From Sphaerochaeta sp032144095 (GTDB lineage: Bacteria; Spirochaetota; Spirochaetia; Sphaerochaetales; Sphaerochaetaceae): a DNA stretch of 64,000 nucleotides. The notes beneath the pieces were generated by a model that did no database searches, was not told the DNA's origin, and saw nothing but the letters and a program-made list of their open reading frames with translations. A program made the translations under genes and the position numbers. Positions 17,331-25,640 of the stretch are shown here, one piece after another. Position 1 is the stretch's first letter. Each line of letters starts with the position of its first letter. Where the stretch lies: positions 62,001 through 126,000 of the forward strand of contig NZ_JAVSNJ010000004.1 of assembly GCF_032144095.1 (NCBI RefSeq). Direction: 5' to 3'.

Positions 17331-18323
17331 ATGCATGAGTTCTACGAAGATGAGCCTGAATTACAACAAGAACTAACCAGTGTGCGGGCAACCATTGTGA
17401 AAACAGTGGAAAGCTCGCACGGCTTCATACGAGCCCTTCTCCTTTCCCATGTGCAGTCCGGGGGCAAGATGTTGCGCCCGGCTCTTGTCCTTCTCTGTTC
17501 TTCCCTTGGGGAAAACAGTGACCGGAAAAGAGCCATAGAGGTTGCCAGCGTCCTGGAACTGATCCATCTCGCTTCGTTGGTGCATGATGATATCATCGAC
17601 TCTGCAAAGACACGCAGAGGGGTGCCGACCATCTTTGCCCAGGTCGGTGCAAAACAGGCCGTCCTTGCAGGAGACTACCTGCTGGCACGGGCCCTCTCCC
17701 TTGTGGGATCTGACAGTGGCGAGATGGATAGCCGTGTGATATCGAATGCCTTGGGCCGACTTTGCGAAAGTGAGCTCGAGCAGGATGCCGGGCAAGGGGA
17801 TTTCTCCATTTCCAAGGCCACCTACTATAGAAGGATTGCAGGAAAGACAGCATCGCTGTTTGCCCTCAGCTGCTATGCAGGCTCAGCCGTTGCAAAAGTG
17901 ACAGAAGTTGAAAAAATGGTCTGTCATCGCATAGGCTACGCCATGGGCATGTCTTTCCAGATACAGGATGACATACTCGACTACGTGGGTAGCGAAGAAA
18001 AATTGGGGAAACGCACAGGAAAGGACCTCAAGGAGGGTGTACCTACCCTTCCGCTTCTCCTTGCCCTGGAAGCAGAAAAGGCGATGCCTGAGCATGATAG
18101 GAAACTAACCATCCTCCTTTCAAAAAAATCAGGGCCGTTGTCGAAGGCAGCAGTGGCCAAGGCAGTTTCCCTGGTAGTAGCCCTTGATGGTGTACAAAAA
18201 GCTGATTCTATTGCACAATCCTACAAAGACCGAGCCCTGAAGGATATTCAGACTCTCAGGGATCGGAAAACAGCAATACAACTGACCCAGCTCTTTGAAA
18301 AGTTGGCTGTACGGTCAGGATAG
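17331..18323 (+). CDS. Polyprenyl diphosphate synthase (DmkB-like)
   Basis: This trans-prenyltransferase makes a long-chain prenyl diphosphate, usually for a quinone tail. The 330-residue protein has the substrate-binding motif GGKMLRPAL, first Asp-rich motif DDIID (86-90) and second QDDILDY (about 211-217). ATG 17331 is chosen over an overlapping TTG. Placement directly behind ndh2 suggests it supplies the quinone used by that enzyme, as DmkB does in Listeria. No MenA/DmkA or ring-synthesis gene is visible here, so an undecaprenyl or other role is possible. Confidence 0.9.
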   Translation: MHEFYEDEPELQQELTSVRATIVKTVESSHGFIRALLLSHVQSGGKMLRPALVLLCSSLGENSDRKRAIEVASVLELIHLASLVHDDIIDSAKTRRGVPTIFAQVGAKQAVLAGDYLLARALSLVGSDSGEMDSRVISNALGRLCESELEQDAGQGDFSISKATYYRRIAGKTASLFALSCYAGSAVAKVTEVEKMVCHRIGYAMGMSFQIQDDILDYVGSEEKLGKRTGKDLKEGVPTLPLLLALEAEKAMPEHDRKLTILLSKKSGPLSKAAVAKAVSLVVALDGVQKADSIAQSYKDRALKDIQTLRDRKTAIQLTQLFEKLAVRSG

Positions 18324-18326
18324 GAA

Positions 18327-18611
18327 ATGTTACTCATGCAAGATTTTGACGATGAAAAGCCATCCTCAGAAGAATTGGCTTTTCGTGATGCCTATGAAAA
18401 TACGCTCCAGTTTCTGGAAAACCGAATCAAGCTTTCCAATCTGGCTCTCAGTGACCTGGAAGGGGAACTCCACCACCTGACCATCTATGAAGGCCAGGAC
18501 TGGGGTGGCCGGGGAGAGTTGAAGAACTCTGAGATCCAAGGCCAGATCTACGCCTACCTGGCTGTGATAGACAGGGTAAAGAAAAACAAGGAAAAGCCTA
18601 AGAGAGGATGA
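18327..18611 (+). CDS. Small hypothetical protein
   Basis: A 94-residue, charged and helix-rich protein that I do not recognise. It has no signal peptide or membrane helix. It starts three bases after the polyprenyl synthase stop and is followed by a strong terminator, so it is the last gene of the ndh2 operon. ATG 18336 is an alternative start. Confidence 0.6.
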   Translation: MLLMQDFDDEKPSSEELAFRDAYENTLQFLENRIKLSNLALSDLEGELHHLTIYEGQDWGGRGELKNSEIQGQIYAYLAVIDRVKKNKEKPKRG

Positions 18612-18631
18612 ACCTCCCCTAGGCTTTTTTT
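18592..18631 (+). terminator. Terminator of the ndh2 operon
   Basis: AAAGCCTA and TAGGCTTT arms, with extra GAGAGG/CCTCCC pairing, precede a T tract. It overlaps the end of the small hypothetical gene. Confidence 0.88.
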
Positions 18632-18633
18632 CG

Positions 18634-19848
18634 TCAGTCAGAGAGGAGCTTATTACCTTCCAGGCTTCTCAAGCTTGAGATCTCCTCGGTCACTTCCATG
18701 ACTCCAAGATACTCCCCTTTCTCCGAACGCACAGCATAGTAACGGATAAGGACAAAGGCACTCCCTCTCTGTAGCCAGAAGGACTCCTCATCCTTTTTCC
18801 CTTGCTTGAATTCTTCAACAAGTTTTTCTACCACATGGAGGCTCTTCGGTGGATGGCAGTGTGCAACATCGCGGCCGATGATGCTGCGTGTCCTTGGGAA
18901 TACCCGCTCCTTGCCTTCCGAGAAATAGCGGACCTTGTCATCCTTGCCTACAAAGGTAATATCGGCTGGCATGGTGTTGAGCATGGAGGTCAGTTCTTCG
19001 AGACTCAGGGTTCCGCTAGGAAGTATTACCCTGTCCCCTTCCTGCTCAAGAACATCTTCCTTGCCGCTGAGGCTGGCATTCCAGCGATACCAGGTAAGGG
19101 CATCGGAGGGTGATGCACCCTCAATCCCACCATTGAAACAGTACCCGATGTCTGCACTATCACGGGCAACGGTCAGCCAGTCTTCGGCATCCATGTTCTC
19201 CAGCAGCATCGGGGTAAGGATGTTGTTCTCCTTGGTGATCATGCTCCTGACCTGTGCCAACAGCTTTTCCACATCCGGCAGCACGGCCTTGCCTTTGCTT
19301 GGTAGGTAGGCAAGCACTCCTTTCCAAAGGGAACGGATCTCGTCATCAACACCCCACATCACCTTTGGGGGTGCAGTAATCCCGGCCTTCTCCAGGTATG
19401 GGAAGAAGAGGTTCTCCTTTCTCTGGTAGTGGAGATGCAATTTGGAAAGACTCTTCACTGCCTGCATCAGGTCCTCCTTGTTGGACTCAGTGCCGTCGGC
19501 AGCATAGGCGTGTAGTGCAGGTTCAAACTCCTTATCAAGAAAGGCCGTCAGCCCAGCATTCTCGCCTTTGAAGACAAAGGCAGGGTGTCCTGGGATGGAG
19601 TCAACCTTCTTGCTTGAGTGGACAGCCTGAAGATTGTCCTCAAACACAAAGGCATGGACATCACAGAGCTTTTGCACCTGCTCGAGCTTCATGCCCTCTT
19701 CCATCAGCTTCTTCTCCGCTGCCGCCAGGTCTTCGGCGCTGACGCTGCCGAACTCCCGTAGGAACTCCTGCTTCACCGACTCCGGGGATGCTCCGGCGTG
19801 AAGCTTGCCTATGATATTCTTCAATACATCTTGTTTATCTATATCCAT
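18634..19848 (-). CDS. DUF438 / hemerythrin-like / PAS sensor protein
   Basis: The 404-residue soluble protein begins with a DUF438 domain (about 1-75). A hemerythrin-like helical bundle follows (about 85-220), with the metal-ligand pattern LHLHYQRKENLFFPYLE. A PAS domain lies at the C-terminus (about 290-390). Proteins of this layout are linked to sensing of oxygen, nitric oxide or redox state. A signalling output domain is absent. AAGGAG lies just before ATG 19848. It is downstream of the CBS-domain gene on the same strand and close to an FNR regulator, which supports an oxygen-related role. Confidence 0.85.
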   Translation of the reverse strand: MDIDKQDVLKNIIGKLHAGASPESVKQEFLREFGSVSAEDLAAAEKKLMEEGMKLEQVQKLCDVHAFVFEDNLQAVHSSKKVDSIPGHPAFVFKGENAGLTAFLDKEFEPALHAYAADGTESNKEDLMQAVKSLSKLHLHYQRKENLFFPYLEKAGITAPPKVMWGVDDEIRSLWKGVLAYLPSKGKAVLPDVEKLLAQVRSMITKENNILTPMLLENMDAEDWLTVARDSADIGYCFNGGIEGASPSDALTWYRWNASLSGKEDVLEQEGDRVILPSGTLSLEELTSMLNTMPADITFVGKDDKVRYFSEGKERVFPRTRSIIGRDVAHCHPPKSLHVVEKLVEEFKQGKKDEESFWLQRGSAFVLIRYYAVRSEKGEYLGVMEVTEEISSLRSLEGNKLLSD

Positions 19849-19942
19849 GGTATTCTCCTTCTATGAATGTAATAATATTAGGCCTACGCGGCTACCCTAA
19901 ACAAGGGGAGCTGCATAGACCTAGTATGTGCTGCAAATCCGG

Positions 19943-20386
19943 TCAATATGGGCTGGTAATGTACTGTTCCAGTTCCCCTATCTGGAAGTCACGCTCGTGC
20001 AGGGAGAGCTTGACCACATCCCCTATGGAAATCATTCCCACCAGCTTTCCTTCAGACACAACCGGGAGATGGCGGAAATGGCCGGCTGTCATCAGTTTCA
20101 GGCAGTCATCCAGGCTCTGACTTGGGTTAACATGGGTTACGGCTGTTGTCATCACTTCCCTGACATTGATGGATGCAGTATTCAGATGTTCCAGCTTCCG
20201 GGAAAAATGGCGTATGATATCACGCTCTGAGAGTATGCCCTTGATGTTTTTTTCCTCATCGACAACCAACAAAGCTCCGATCTTATGTTCGGTCAACTTC
20301 AATAAGGCGTGGGCGAGAGAATCCTCTGTACCAATGGTGAAAACTTTGCTTCCTTTCTCATCCAAAATAGTCTGAACATTAGCCAT
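19943..20386 (-). CDS. CBS-domain pair protein
   Basis: A 147-residue stand-alone Bateman module made of two CBS motifs (about 10-65 and 75-130; each has the D...G..S..D...G.I..D pattern, for example GILSERDII and GMISIGDVV). It probably binds an adenosine nucleotide and acts on a partner. GGAGG is at good distance before ATG 20386. The hemerythrin/DUF438 gene lies 94 bases downstream and may be its partner. Confidence 0.88.
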   Translation of the reverse strand: MANVQTILDEKGSKVFTIGTEDSLAHALLKLTEHKIGALLVVDEEKNIKGILSERDIIRHFSRKLEHLNTASINVREVMTTAVTHVNPSQSLDDCLKLMTAGHFRHLPVVSEGKLVGMISIGDVVKLSLHERDFQIGELEQYITSPY

Positions 20387-20541
20387 ACACTACCTCCATT
20401 TTGTAGTTACATCGACACCCTAGCCAAAGGGTAGCTTACCGATGACCAAAGCGCAAGGTAATATTACCGGTTGTATATGAAAATCCGTTTTTTGCTGGTA
20501 AAAGTTCATAAGGAACATAAAATTGTCCATCAGCTACCATT

Positions 20542-20575
20542 AAAGGGGGGAGGGATCTGTCCTCCTCCCCCCTTT
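20542..20575. repeat. Strong GC-rich inverted repeat
   Basis: AAAGGGGGGAGG pairs with CCTCCCCCCTTT with a small internal offset, leaving a loop of about eight bases. There is no T run after it on the plus strand. It could be a protein-binding or RNA-structure element; the run of six G is unusual for this window. Confidence 0.6.
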
Positions 20576-20654
20576 GGTCAAGATTGGGTAAGCCTACACG
20601 GTGCTACTTGCTTGCAACCTATGGAGGGGAAGAGACAAATCCCCAGCAAACTAG

Positions 20655-20685
20655 TTGCTATTAACAATAATTTACTGTATATAAT
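20655..20685 (+). promoter_or_regulatory. Promoter of the permease pair
   Basis: TTGCTA (20655-20660) is followed by TATATA/TATAAT (20678-20685) at 17 or 19 bases, about 30 bases before the first permease start. Confidence 0.6.
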
Positions 20686-20715
20686 GGTCATCTCCTCTTG
20701 GAAAAGGACTTACCG

Positions 20716-21201
20716 ATGAATATCGTACTCTATGGAGGGACAGCAATCCTGTTGTCTCTCTCTTTCCTGAAAGACAGGGAAAAGACAAAAAAAGCCCTCA
20801 TGAAAGCGTGGAAGGCGTTTGAGAACATCCTGCCCCAGCTATTGGTTGTCATACTGGTTGTGAGCCTGTTGCTCTCCCTCATGGACAATGCCATGATCCT
20901 ACGCATCATAGGTTCAGAATCGGGCTGGCTGGGTGTTGTCCTTGCTTCCCTTGTGGGCTCTGTAACCCTCATCCCCGGCTTTGTGGCCTTCCCTACCGCA
21001 GCCATGCTGCTGAAGGGTGGAGCGGGCTATATGCAGATAGCGGCCTTCATCTCATCGCTAATGATGGTAGGCATCGTGACCCTCCCTGTTGAGATGAAAT
21101 ACTTTGGAAAACGCCTGGCTATCTATAGGAATATCCTGGCCTTCTGCTTTTCCTTTGTCGTCGCAGCGGCCATCGGGTATACAGTAGGAGTCCTGTCATG
21201 A
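20716..21201 (+). CDS. Half-size permease, first subunit (DUF318-like)
   Basis: A 161-residue membrane protein with about four or five helices. It looks like the N-terminal half of a DUF318/permease-family protein, the family that includes ArsP-type organoarsenical exporters. The motif GSVTLIPGFVAFPTAAMLLKGG resembles the family repeat. ATG 20716 follows AAGGAC. It overlaps the second half by four bases (ATGA), so the two likely form one transporter. The substrate is unknown. Confidence 0.7.
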   Translation: MNIVLYGGTAILLSLSFLKDREKTKKALMKAWKAFENILPQLLVVILVVSLLLSLMDNAMILRIIGSESGWLGVVLASLVGSVTLIPGFVAFPTAAMLLKGGAGYMQIAAFISSLMMVGIVTLPVEMKYFGKRLAIYRNILAFCFSFVVAAAIGYTVGVLS

Positions 21202-21731
21202 AAGCATTTCTTCTCCGTTACAAAGCCTTTTTCATTGTCCTATCGCTTCTGCTGCTCTATGGGGCCTTCAACTGGGAAGTGGGAGAGAAGGTAGTGAAGA
21301 CCACCATCTTCCAGCTCAGGGAGATGATGATGGTGATCCCTCCGATCTTTGTGCTGTTGGGACTGCTCGACATCTGGGTACCCAAACAGACCATGGTCAG
21401 ATTCATGGGTGAGAAGTCTGGACTCAAGGGGATAGTGCTTGCACTCTTCATCGGTTCTGCTGCGGCAGGACCTCTCTATGGAGCCTTTCCAGTAGCGGCT
21501 GTATTCATGAAAAAAGGGGTGAAATTCACCAATATCCTCATCTTCCTGGGTGCCTGGTCAACCACGAAGATCCCGATGTTCCTCTTCGAAGTAGCCTCCC
21601 TAGGAGCAGTTTTCGCCGTCACAAGACTGCTCATCGACATCCCTGGGATCATCATCATTGCCTACCTGCTCTCAGCCCTGATGCCCAAGGCCGAGGTCCA
21701 GGCCATCTATGAACGGGCCCAGAACCTCTGA
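21198..21731 (+). CDS. Half-size permease, second subunit (DUF318-like)
   Basis: A 177-residue membrane protein with about five helices, paired with the previous gene. The segment GSAAAGPLYGAFPVAAVFMKKG mirrors the GSVTLIPGFVAFP segment of the first subunit, so the two halves are an internal-repeat permease split into two genes. The gene ends five bases from the convergent FNR gene. Substrate unknown. Confidence 0.7.
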   Translation: MKAFLLRYKAFFIVLSLLLLYGAFNWEVGEKVVKTTIFQLREMMMVIPPIFVLLGLLDIWVPKQTMVRFMGEKSGLKGIVLALFIGSAAAGPLYGAFPVAAVFMKKGVKFTNILIFLGAWSTTKIPMFLFEVASLGAVFAVTRLLIDIPGIIIIAYLLSALMPKAEVQAIYERAQNL

Positions 21732-21736
21732 GGCGC

Positions 21737-22456
21737 TCACTCCACCAGTACCGATAGCTCCTGCAGACGCGCAAGGTCGAGGATGCGGATGGTCTTGGCC
21801 CCTACGCTTTCGATCACCCCTTCCTCTTCCATCTGTGCCATCTTCCGGCTGAGCGTCTCCCGGGCCAATCCAAGATAGTTGGCCAACCCTTCCCTACTCA
21901 GGGGAAGGGCAATCTCCAGGTACTCTCCTTGCTTCTGGCCATAGGTATCCTTGAACTCCAACAGCAGGGAGGCTATCCTCAACTCCGCATTGCGGGAGCC
22001 CATGCTCTGCATTACCAGTTCCAGGCGGCTCATCCGGTTTGCCATAGCCTCTATGATCTGCAAGGCCACCTCGCTGTGCTCTGCCAGAAGCGCTATGAAC
22101 TGCGCCTTGGAGAGGATACAGACCTTGGCATCCTCCAAGGCCTCGACTGAATAGGGAACCTTCTCCTCGGTCAGCAAAAAACGTGCCCCAAAATAATCAT
22201 TGGCAGGAAAAATATAGAGAATCTGCTCCCGTCCGTCAAAGGTGGTCCGGTAGGCCTTGGCACTTCCTTCACGAATTACCGTAAAGCCCAACGGGCGGTC
22301 CCCTTCATGGACCATGACCTCACCCTTCTTGAAGGTCTTGTGAGTCATCTGCGCAGTCAGGGCGTGCATCGCCTCCCGGTCGAGGGTGGCAAACAGGGGC
22401 ATGGTTCTGATGCAAAGATCGTTGGAACAATCTACACATGGTTCATGACTATCCAC
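21737..22456 (-). CDS. fnr: FNR-type oxygen-sensing transcription regulator
   Basis: A 239-residue Crp/Fnr regulator. With GTG 22456 as start (AAAGGA upstream), the N-terminus has Cys7, Cys10 and Cys15 (CVDCSNDLC), and a fourth Cys113 sits in VEALEDAKVC, matching the Cys122 context of E. coli FNR. These four could bind an oxygen-labile 4Fe-4S cluster. The recognition helix reads ARETLSRK (Arg199, Glu200, Ser203, Arg204): Glu and Ser-Arg as in FNR but with an Arg as in CRP. A longer frame would run through the palindrome at 22483 and is less likely. It is divergent from pflB, an expected target. Confidence 0.9.
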   Translation of the reverse strand: MDSHEPCVDCSNDLCIRTMPLFATLDREAMHALTAQMTHKTFKKGEVMVHEGDRPLGFTVIREGSAKAYRTTFDGREQILYIFPANDYFGARFLLTEEKVPYSVEALEDAKVCILSKAQFIALLAEHSEVALQIIEAMANRMSRLELVMQSMGSRNAELRIASLLLEFKDTYGQKQGEYLEIALPLSREGLANYLGLARETLSRKMAQMEEEGVIESVGAKTIRILDLARLQELSVLVE

Positions 22457-22482
22457 AAAAAAATCCTTTCTTGTTGTACAAG

Positions 22483-22498
22483 TGTGATTTAGATCACA
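22483..22498. promoter_or_regulatory. FNR/CRP-type operator between fnr and pflB
   Basis: TGTGATTTAGATCACA has perfect six-base arms (TGTGAT and ATCACA). It contains the TGAT-N4-ATCA core of FNR sites with the outer G-C of CRP sites, which fits the hybrid recognition helix of the adjacent regulator. Its centre is 34 bases before the fnr start and about 88 bases before the pflB start. Confidence 0.8.
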
Positions 22499-22578
22499 GA
22501 AAAAAAAATCAGTACATGGTACACCTTGGCCATGAGGGCATGGAAACATGCACCCAAATACTATAGCAGAGGAAACAC

Positions 22579-24801
22579 ATGAACGCTACACCAGAACGGA
22601 ACCAGCAGGATATATACGAAATAAATACACGCGACTTCATTGTGAAGAACTATACCCCTTTCGATGAGGAACCTACCTTTCTCGCAGAACCAACTGCAAA
22701 GACAAAAAAGCTCTGGGAGGAGGTTTCCTCACTTCTCGCTATCGAGCGTGAGAGGGGTGGCATGTATGCCATCGACGAACATACCATCTCGACGATCACC
22801 AGCCACGACAAGGGGTACATCGACCAGGATCTTGAAGAGATCGTTGGCCTGCAGACAGACGAGCCCCTCAAGCGGGCCATCATGCCCTTCGGCGGCATCA
22901 GGCTTGTCCATACCGAACTGAATGCGTACGGCAAAACCCTGCCTGAAGATATTGACCAGGTCTTCAAATACAGAAAGACCCATAACGACGGCGTCTTCGA
23001 TGCCTACACCCCTGAGATGAAGATGGCCCGTCACACCGGCATCATCACCGGCCTGCCCGATGCATATGGAAGGGGGCGTATCATCGGTGACTATCGCCGC
23101 GTCCCCCTCTATGGGACCGACTACCTCATCGCGCAGAAGAAGCAGGCCAAGGACCTCTACTCCTTTGATGTCATGGATAGCGATACGATCAGGGACCGCG
23201 AGGAGATCAGCGAGCAGATCAGGGCCCTTCAGGAACTGCACCAGATGGCCCTCTCCTACGGATTTGACATAGCAAAACCGGCTACAGACACCAAAGAGGC
23301 AATCCAGTGGCTCTATTTCGCCTACCTCGCTGCGATCAAGGAACAGAACGGTGCTGCTATGAGCCTTGGGCGCGTCTCCACCTTCCTGGACATCTACAGC
23401 GAGGCAGACCTTGCCAGCGGCAAGTATACCGAAAGCCAGATCCAGGAGTTTGTGGACCACTTTGTCATGAAGCTGCGCATCGTGCGCTTCCTCAGGACCC
23501 CAGCATATGATGAGCTTTTCAGCGGCGACCCCACCTGGGTAACAGAGACCATCGGGGGCATGGCCCATGATGGGCGGCATATGGTAACCAAGATGAGCTA
23601 CCGTTTCCTGCACACCCTCACCAACCTGGGCCCGGCACCTGAGCCAAACCTTACCGTCCTTTGGAGCGAACGGCTTCCCGAGAGCTTCAAGCGCTACTGC
23701 GCGAACCTCTCCATCGAGACCTCCTCGATCCAGTACGAGAACGATGACCTGATGAGGGTCGACTATGGTGACGACTACGGCATCGCATGCTGTGTCTCCG
23801 CCATGAGAATCGGCAAGCAGATGCAGTTCTTTGGCGCCAGGGTCAACCTTGCCAAGACCTTGCTCTATGCCATCAACGGAGGCAGGGACGAGAAGAGCGG
23901 GGAGCAGGTAGGCCCGAAAAGCCAGGCCATCACCAGCGAATATCTTGACTATGACGAGGTCATGGACAAGTTCGAGACAATGAGTGGATGGCTATCCAAG
24001 CTCTACATCGAAACCCTCAATGTCATCCACTACATGCATGACAAGTATAGCTACGAACGGATCGAGATGGCCTTGCATGATGAGAAGGTACTGAGGACCA
24101 TGGCCGGTGGCATTGCAGGGCTCAGTGTAGTTGCAGACAGCCTGTCGGCCATCAAGTATGCAAAGGTACGCCCTATCTATGACGCGAACGGCCTGGCAGT
24201 GGATTTCGAGATCGAAGGGGACTATCCCAAGTTCGGCAACAACGACGACCGTGTCGATAAGATTGCAGTCAATGTGGTGAAGATGTTCATGCAAAAGATG
24301 AGAAGCCACCACACCTACCGCAAGAGCCTCCCCACCCTCTCGGTGCTCACCATCACCAGCAATGTGGTGTATGGAAAGAAGACAGGATCCACCCCTGACG
24401 GAAGGAAGAAGGGGGAGCCGTTCGCACCTGGGGCAAACCCCATGCATGGCCGTGACTCCAAAGGATGTGTTGCCAGCATGAAGAGTGTGGCAAAGATTCC
24501 CTACGACTATGCCAAGGATGGGATCTCCTACACCTTCTCCATCATTCCCGGAACCCTGGGGAAAGATAGAGAGATGCAGGCAAACAACCTGGTCACCCTC
24601 ATGGATGGATACTTCCATGAGAGCGGACACCATATCAACGTCAATGTCATGGAGAAGAGCACCCTCCTCGATGCCATGGACCATCCCGAAAAGTACCCGC
24701 AGCTGACCATCCGTGTCAGTGGATATGCAGTCAATTTCATCAAGCTGACAAGAGAACAGCAGCTCGATGTCATCCACAGAACCTTTCACGACCACCTGTA
24801 A
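22579..24801 (+). CDS. pflB: Formate C-acetyltransferase (pyruvate formate-lyase)
   Basis: This glycyl-radical enzyme converts pyruvate and CoA to acetyl-CoA and formate in anaerobic fermentation. The 740-residue product has the adjacent catalytic cysteines 404 and 405 (GIACCVSA) and the glycyl-radical motif RVSGYAVNF with Gly715 near the C-terminus. Length is typical of true PFL. AGAGGA lies before ATG 22579. The activase gene follows ten bases after the stop. The FNR-type palindrome upstream predicts induction without oxygen. Confidence 0.98.
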   Translation: MNATPERNQQDIYEINTRDFIVKNYTPFDEEPTFLAEPTAKTKKLWEEVSSLLAIERERGGMYAIDEHTISTITSHDKGYIDQDLEEIVGLQTDEPLKRAIMPFGGIRLVHTELNAYGKTLPEDIDQVFKYRKTHNDGVFDAYTPEMKMARHTGIITGLPDAYGRGRIIGDYRRVPLYGTDYLIAQKKQAKDLYSFDVMDSDTIRDREEISEQIRALQELHQMALSYGFDIAKPATDTKEAIQWLYFAYLAAIKEQNGAAMSLGRVSTFLDIYSEADLASGKYTESQIQEFVDHFVMKLRIVRFLRTPAYDELFSGDPTWVTETIGGMAHDGRHMVTKMSYRFLHTLTNLGPAPEPNLTVLWSERLPESFKRYCANLSIETSSIQYENDDLMRVDYGDDYGIACCVSAMRIGKQMQFFGARVNLAKTLLYAINGGRDEKSGEQVGPKSQAITSEYLDYDEVMDKFETMSGWLSKLYIETLNVIHYMHDKYSYERIEMALHDEKVLRTMAGGIAGLSVVADSLSAIKYAKVRPIYDANGLAVDFEIEGDYPKFGNNDDRVDKIAVNVVKMFMQKMRSHHTYRKSLPTLSVLTITSNVVYGKKTGSTPDGRKKGEPFAPGANPMHGRDSKGCVASMKSVAKIPYDYAKDGISYTFSIIPGTLGKDREMQANNLVTLMDGYFHESGHHINVNVMEKSTLLDAMDHPEKYPQLTIRVSGYAVNFIKLTREQQLDVIHRTFHDHL

Positions 24802-24810
24802 GGAGTGAAC

Positions 24811-25578
24811 ATGAGTATACAAGGAACCGTGCATTCAGTAGAGACCTTCGGAACCCTCGACGGGCCGGGAGTTCGGTATGTGCTCTTTCTCCAAGGCTGT
24901 TCGCTGAGGTGCCGTTATTGCCATAACCCCGACACCTGGTCAATGAAAGGAAAAGGGGTGACCGACAGTGCAACTGTAGTCAAGGAGATCCTCACCTACC
25001 GGTCCTTCATCGGCAAGGGAGGGGTAACCCTCAGCGGTGGAGAACCTCTGATGCAGCCCGCCTTCGCCCTGGACATCATCCAGAGATGCAAGAAAGAGGG
25101 GTTGCACACGGCCCTCGATACTGCCGGAAGTGTTCCCCTGGAGTTCTCCAGGCCAGTCATCGATGCGGCCGACCTCATCCTGCTGGACATCAAGAGCCTC
25201 GACGACAGGCAGAGCTTCAGCCTTACCGGCATGGGCAATGCCAATACACTCGCTACGCTTGAGTACTGTGAAAGCATCGGGAAGAAGGTATGGCTGCGCC
25301 ATGTACTGGTTCCTGGCTGGACACTGGATGAGAAGCGATTGGAAGCTCTGGCAGCCTATCTCAAGGATTTTTCCTGCATCGAGCAGGTGGAGCTTTTGCC
25401 CTACCACAGCATGGGCCAGTACAAGTGGGAACAGCTCAAGCTGGACTACACACTCAAGGGTGTGAAAGAACCATCAGAGAAGGAACTCACCATGGCCAGG
25501 GCCGTATTCGAAAGGCAAGGCCTGAAGGTCCTGATGAGCGGGATTGCCAAGCAGAAGGCCGATACCAAAGTCGGTTGA
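24811..25578 (+). CDS. pflA: Pyruvate formate-lyase activating enzyme (radical SAM)
   Basis: PflA generates the glycyl radical on PflB using S-adenosylmethionine and a 4Fe-4S cluster. The 255-residue protein has the cluster motif CSLRCRYC (Cys30, 34, 37), the preceding substrate-peptide motif TLDGPGVR, and the GGE motif in SGGEPLMQ. ATG 24811 is preceded by AAGGAG five bases away; an in-frame GTG at 24805 overlaps that site. It forms an operon with pflB and ends at a strong terminator. Confidence 0.97.
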   Translation: MSIQGTVHSVETFGTLDGPGVRYVLFLQGCSLRCRYCHNPDTWSMKGKGVTDSATVVKEILTYRSFIGKGGVTLSGGEPLMQPAFALDIIQRCKKEGLHTALDTAGSVPLEFSRPVIDAADLILLDIKSLDDRQSFSLTGMGNANTLATLEYCESIGKKVWLRHVLVPGWTLDEKRLEALAAYLKDFSCIEQVELLPYHSMGQYKWEQLKLDYTLKGVKEPSEKELTMARAVFERQGLKVLMSGIAKQKADTKVG

Positions 25579-25586
25579 GCAAGACG

Positions 25587-25627
25587 AAGGCCGGATTACA
25601 ACAGCGTTGTACCGGCCTTCCCTTTTG
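25587..25627 (+). terminator. Terminator of pflBA
   Basis: AAGGCCGG and CCGGCCTT outer arms with inner TTACAAC/GTTGTA pairing make a long, nearly perfect hairpin followed by CCCTTTT. It lies between convergent genes and may act both ways. Confidence 0.85.
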
Positions 25628-25640
25628 TCTCTACTCCGAC

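Larger units (their letters stand above)
20387..20715. other. Divergent intergenic region between the CBS gene and the permease pair
   Basis: It has no gene of its own. It holds a very GC-rich inverted repeat at 20542-20575 and a plus-strand promoter at 20655-20685. The minus-strand promoter for the CBS gene is not clear. Confidence 0.5.

Noticed and set aside
20542..20575. GC-rich hairpin considered as a riboswitch or terminator
   Set aside because: It has no T run and matches no riboswitch core that I know, so it is listed only as an inverted repeat.
22729..23613. 294-residue open frame on the minus strand inside pflB
   Set aside because: pflB is unmistakable over this stretch. The antisense frame has no family motifs. 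The similar frame at 23992-24834 was rejected for the same reason.
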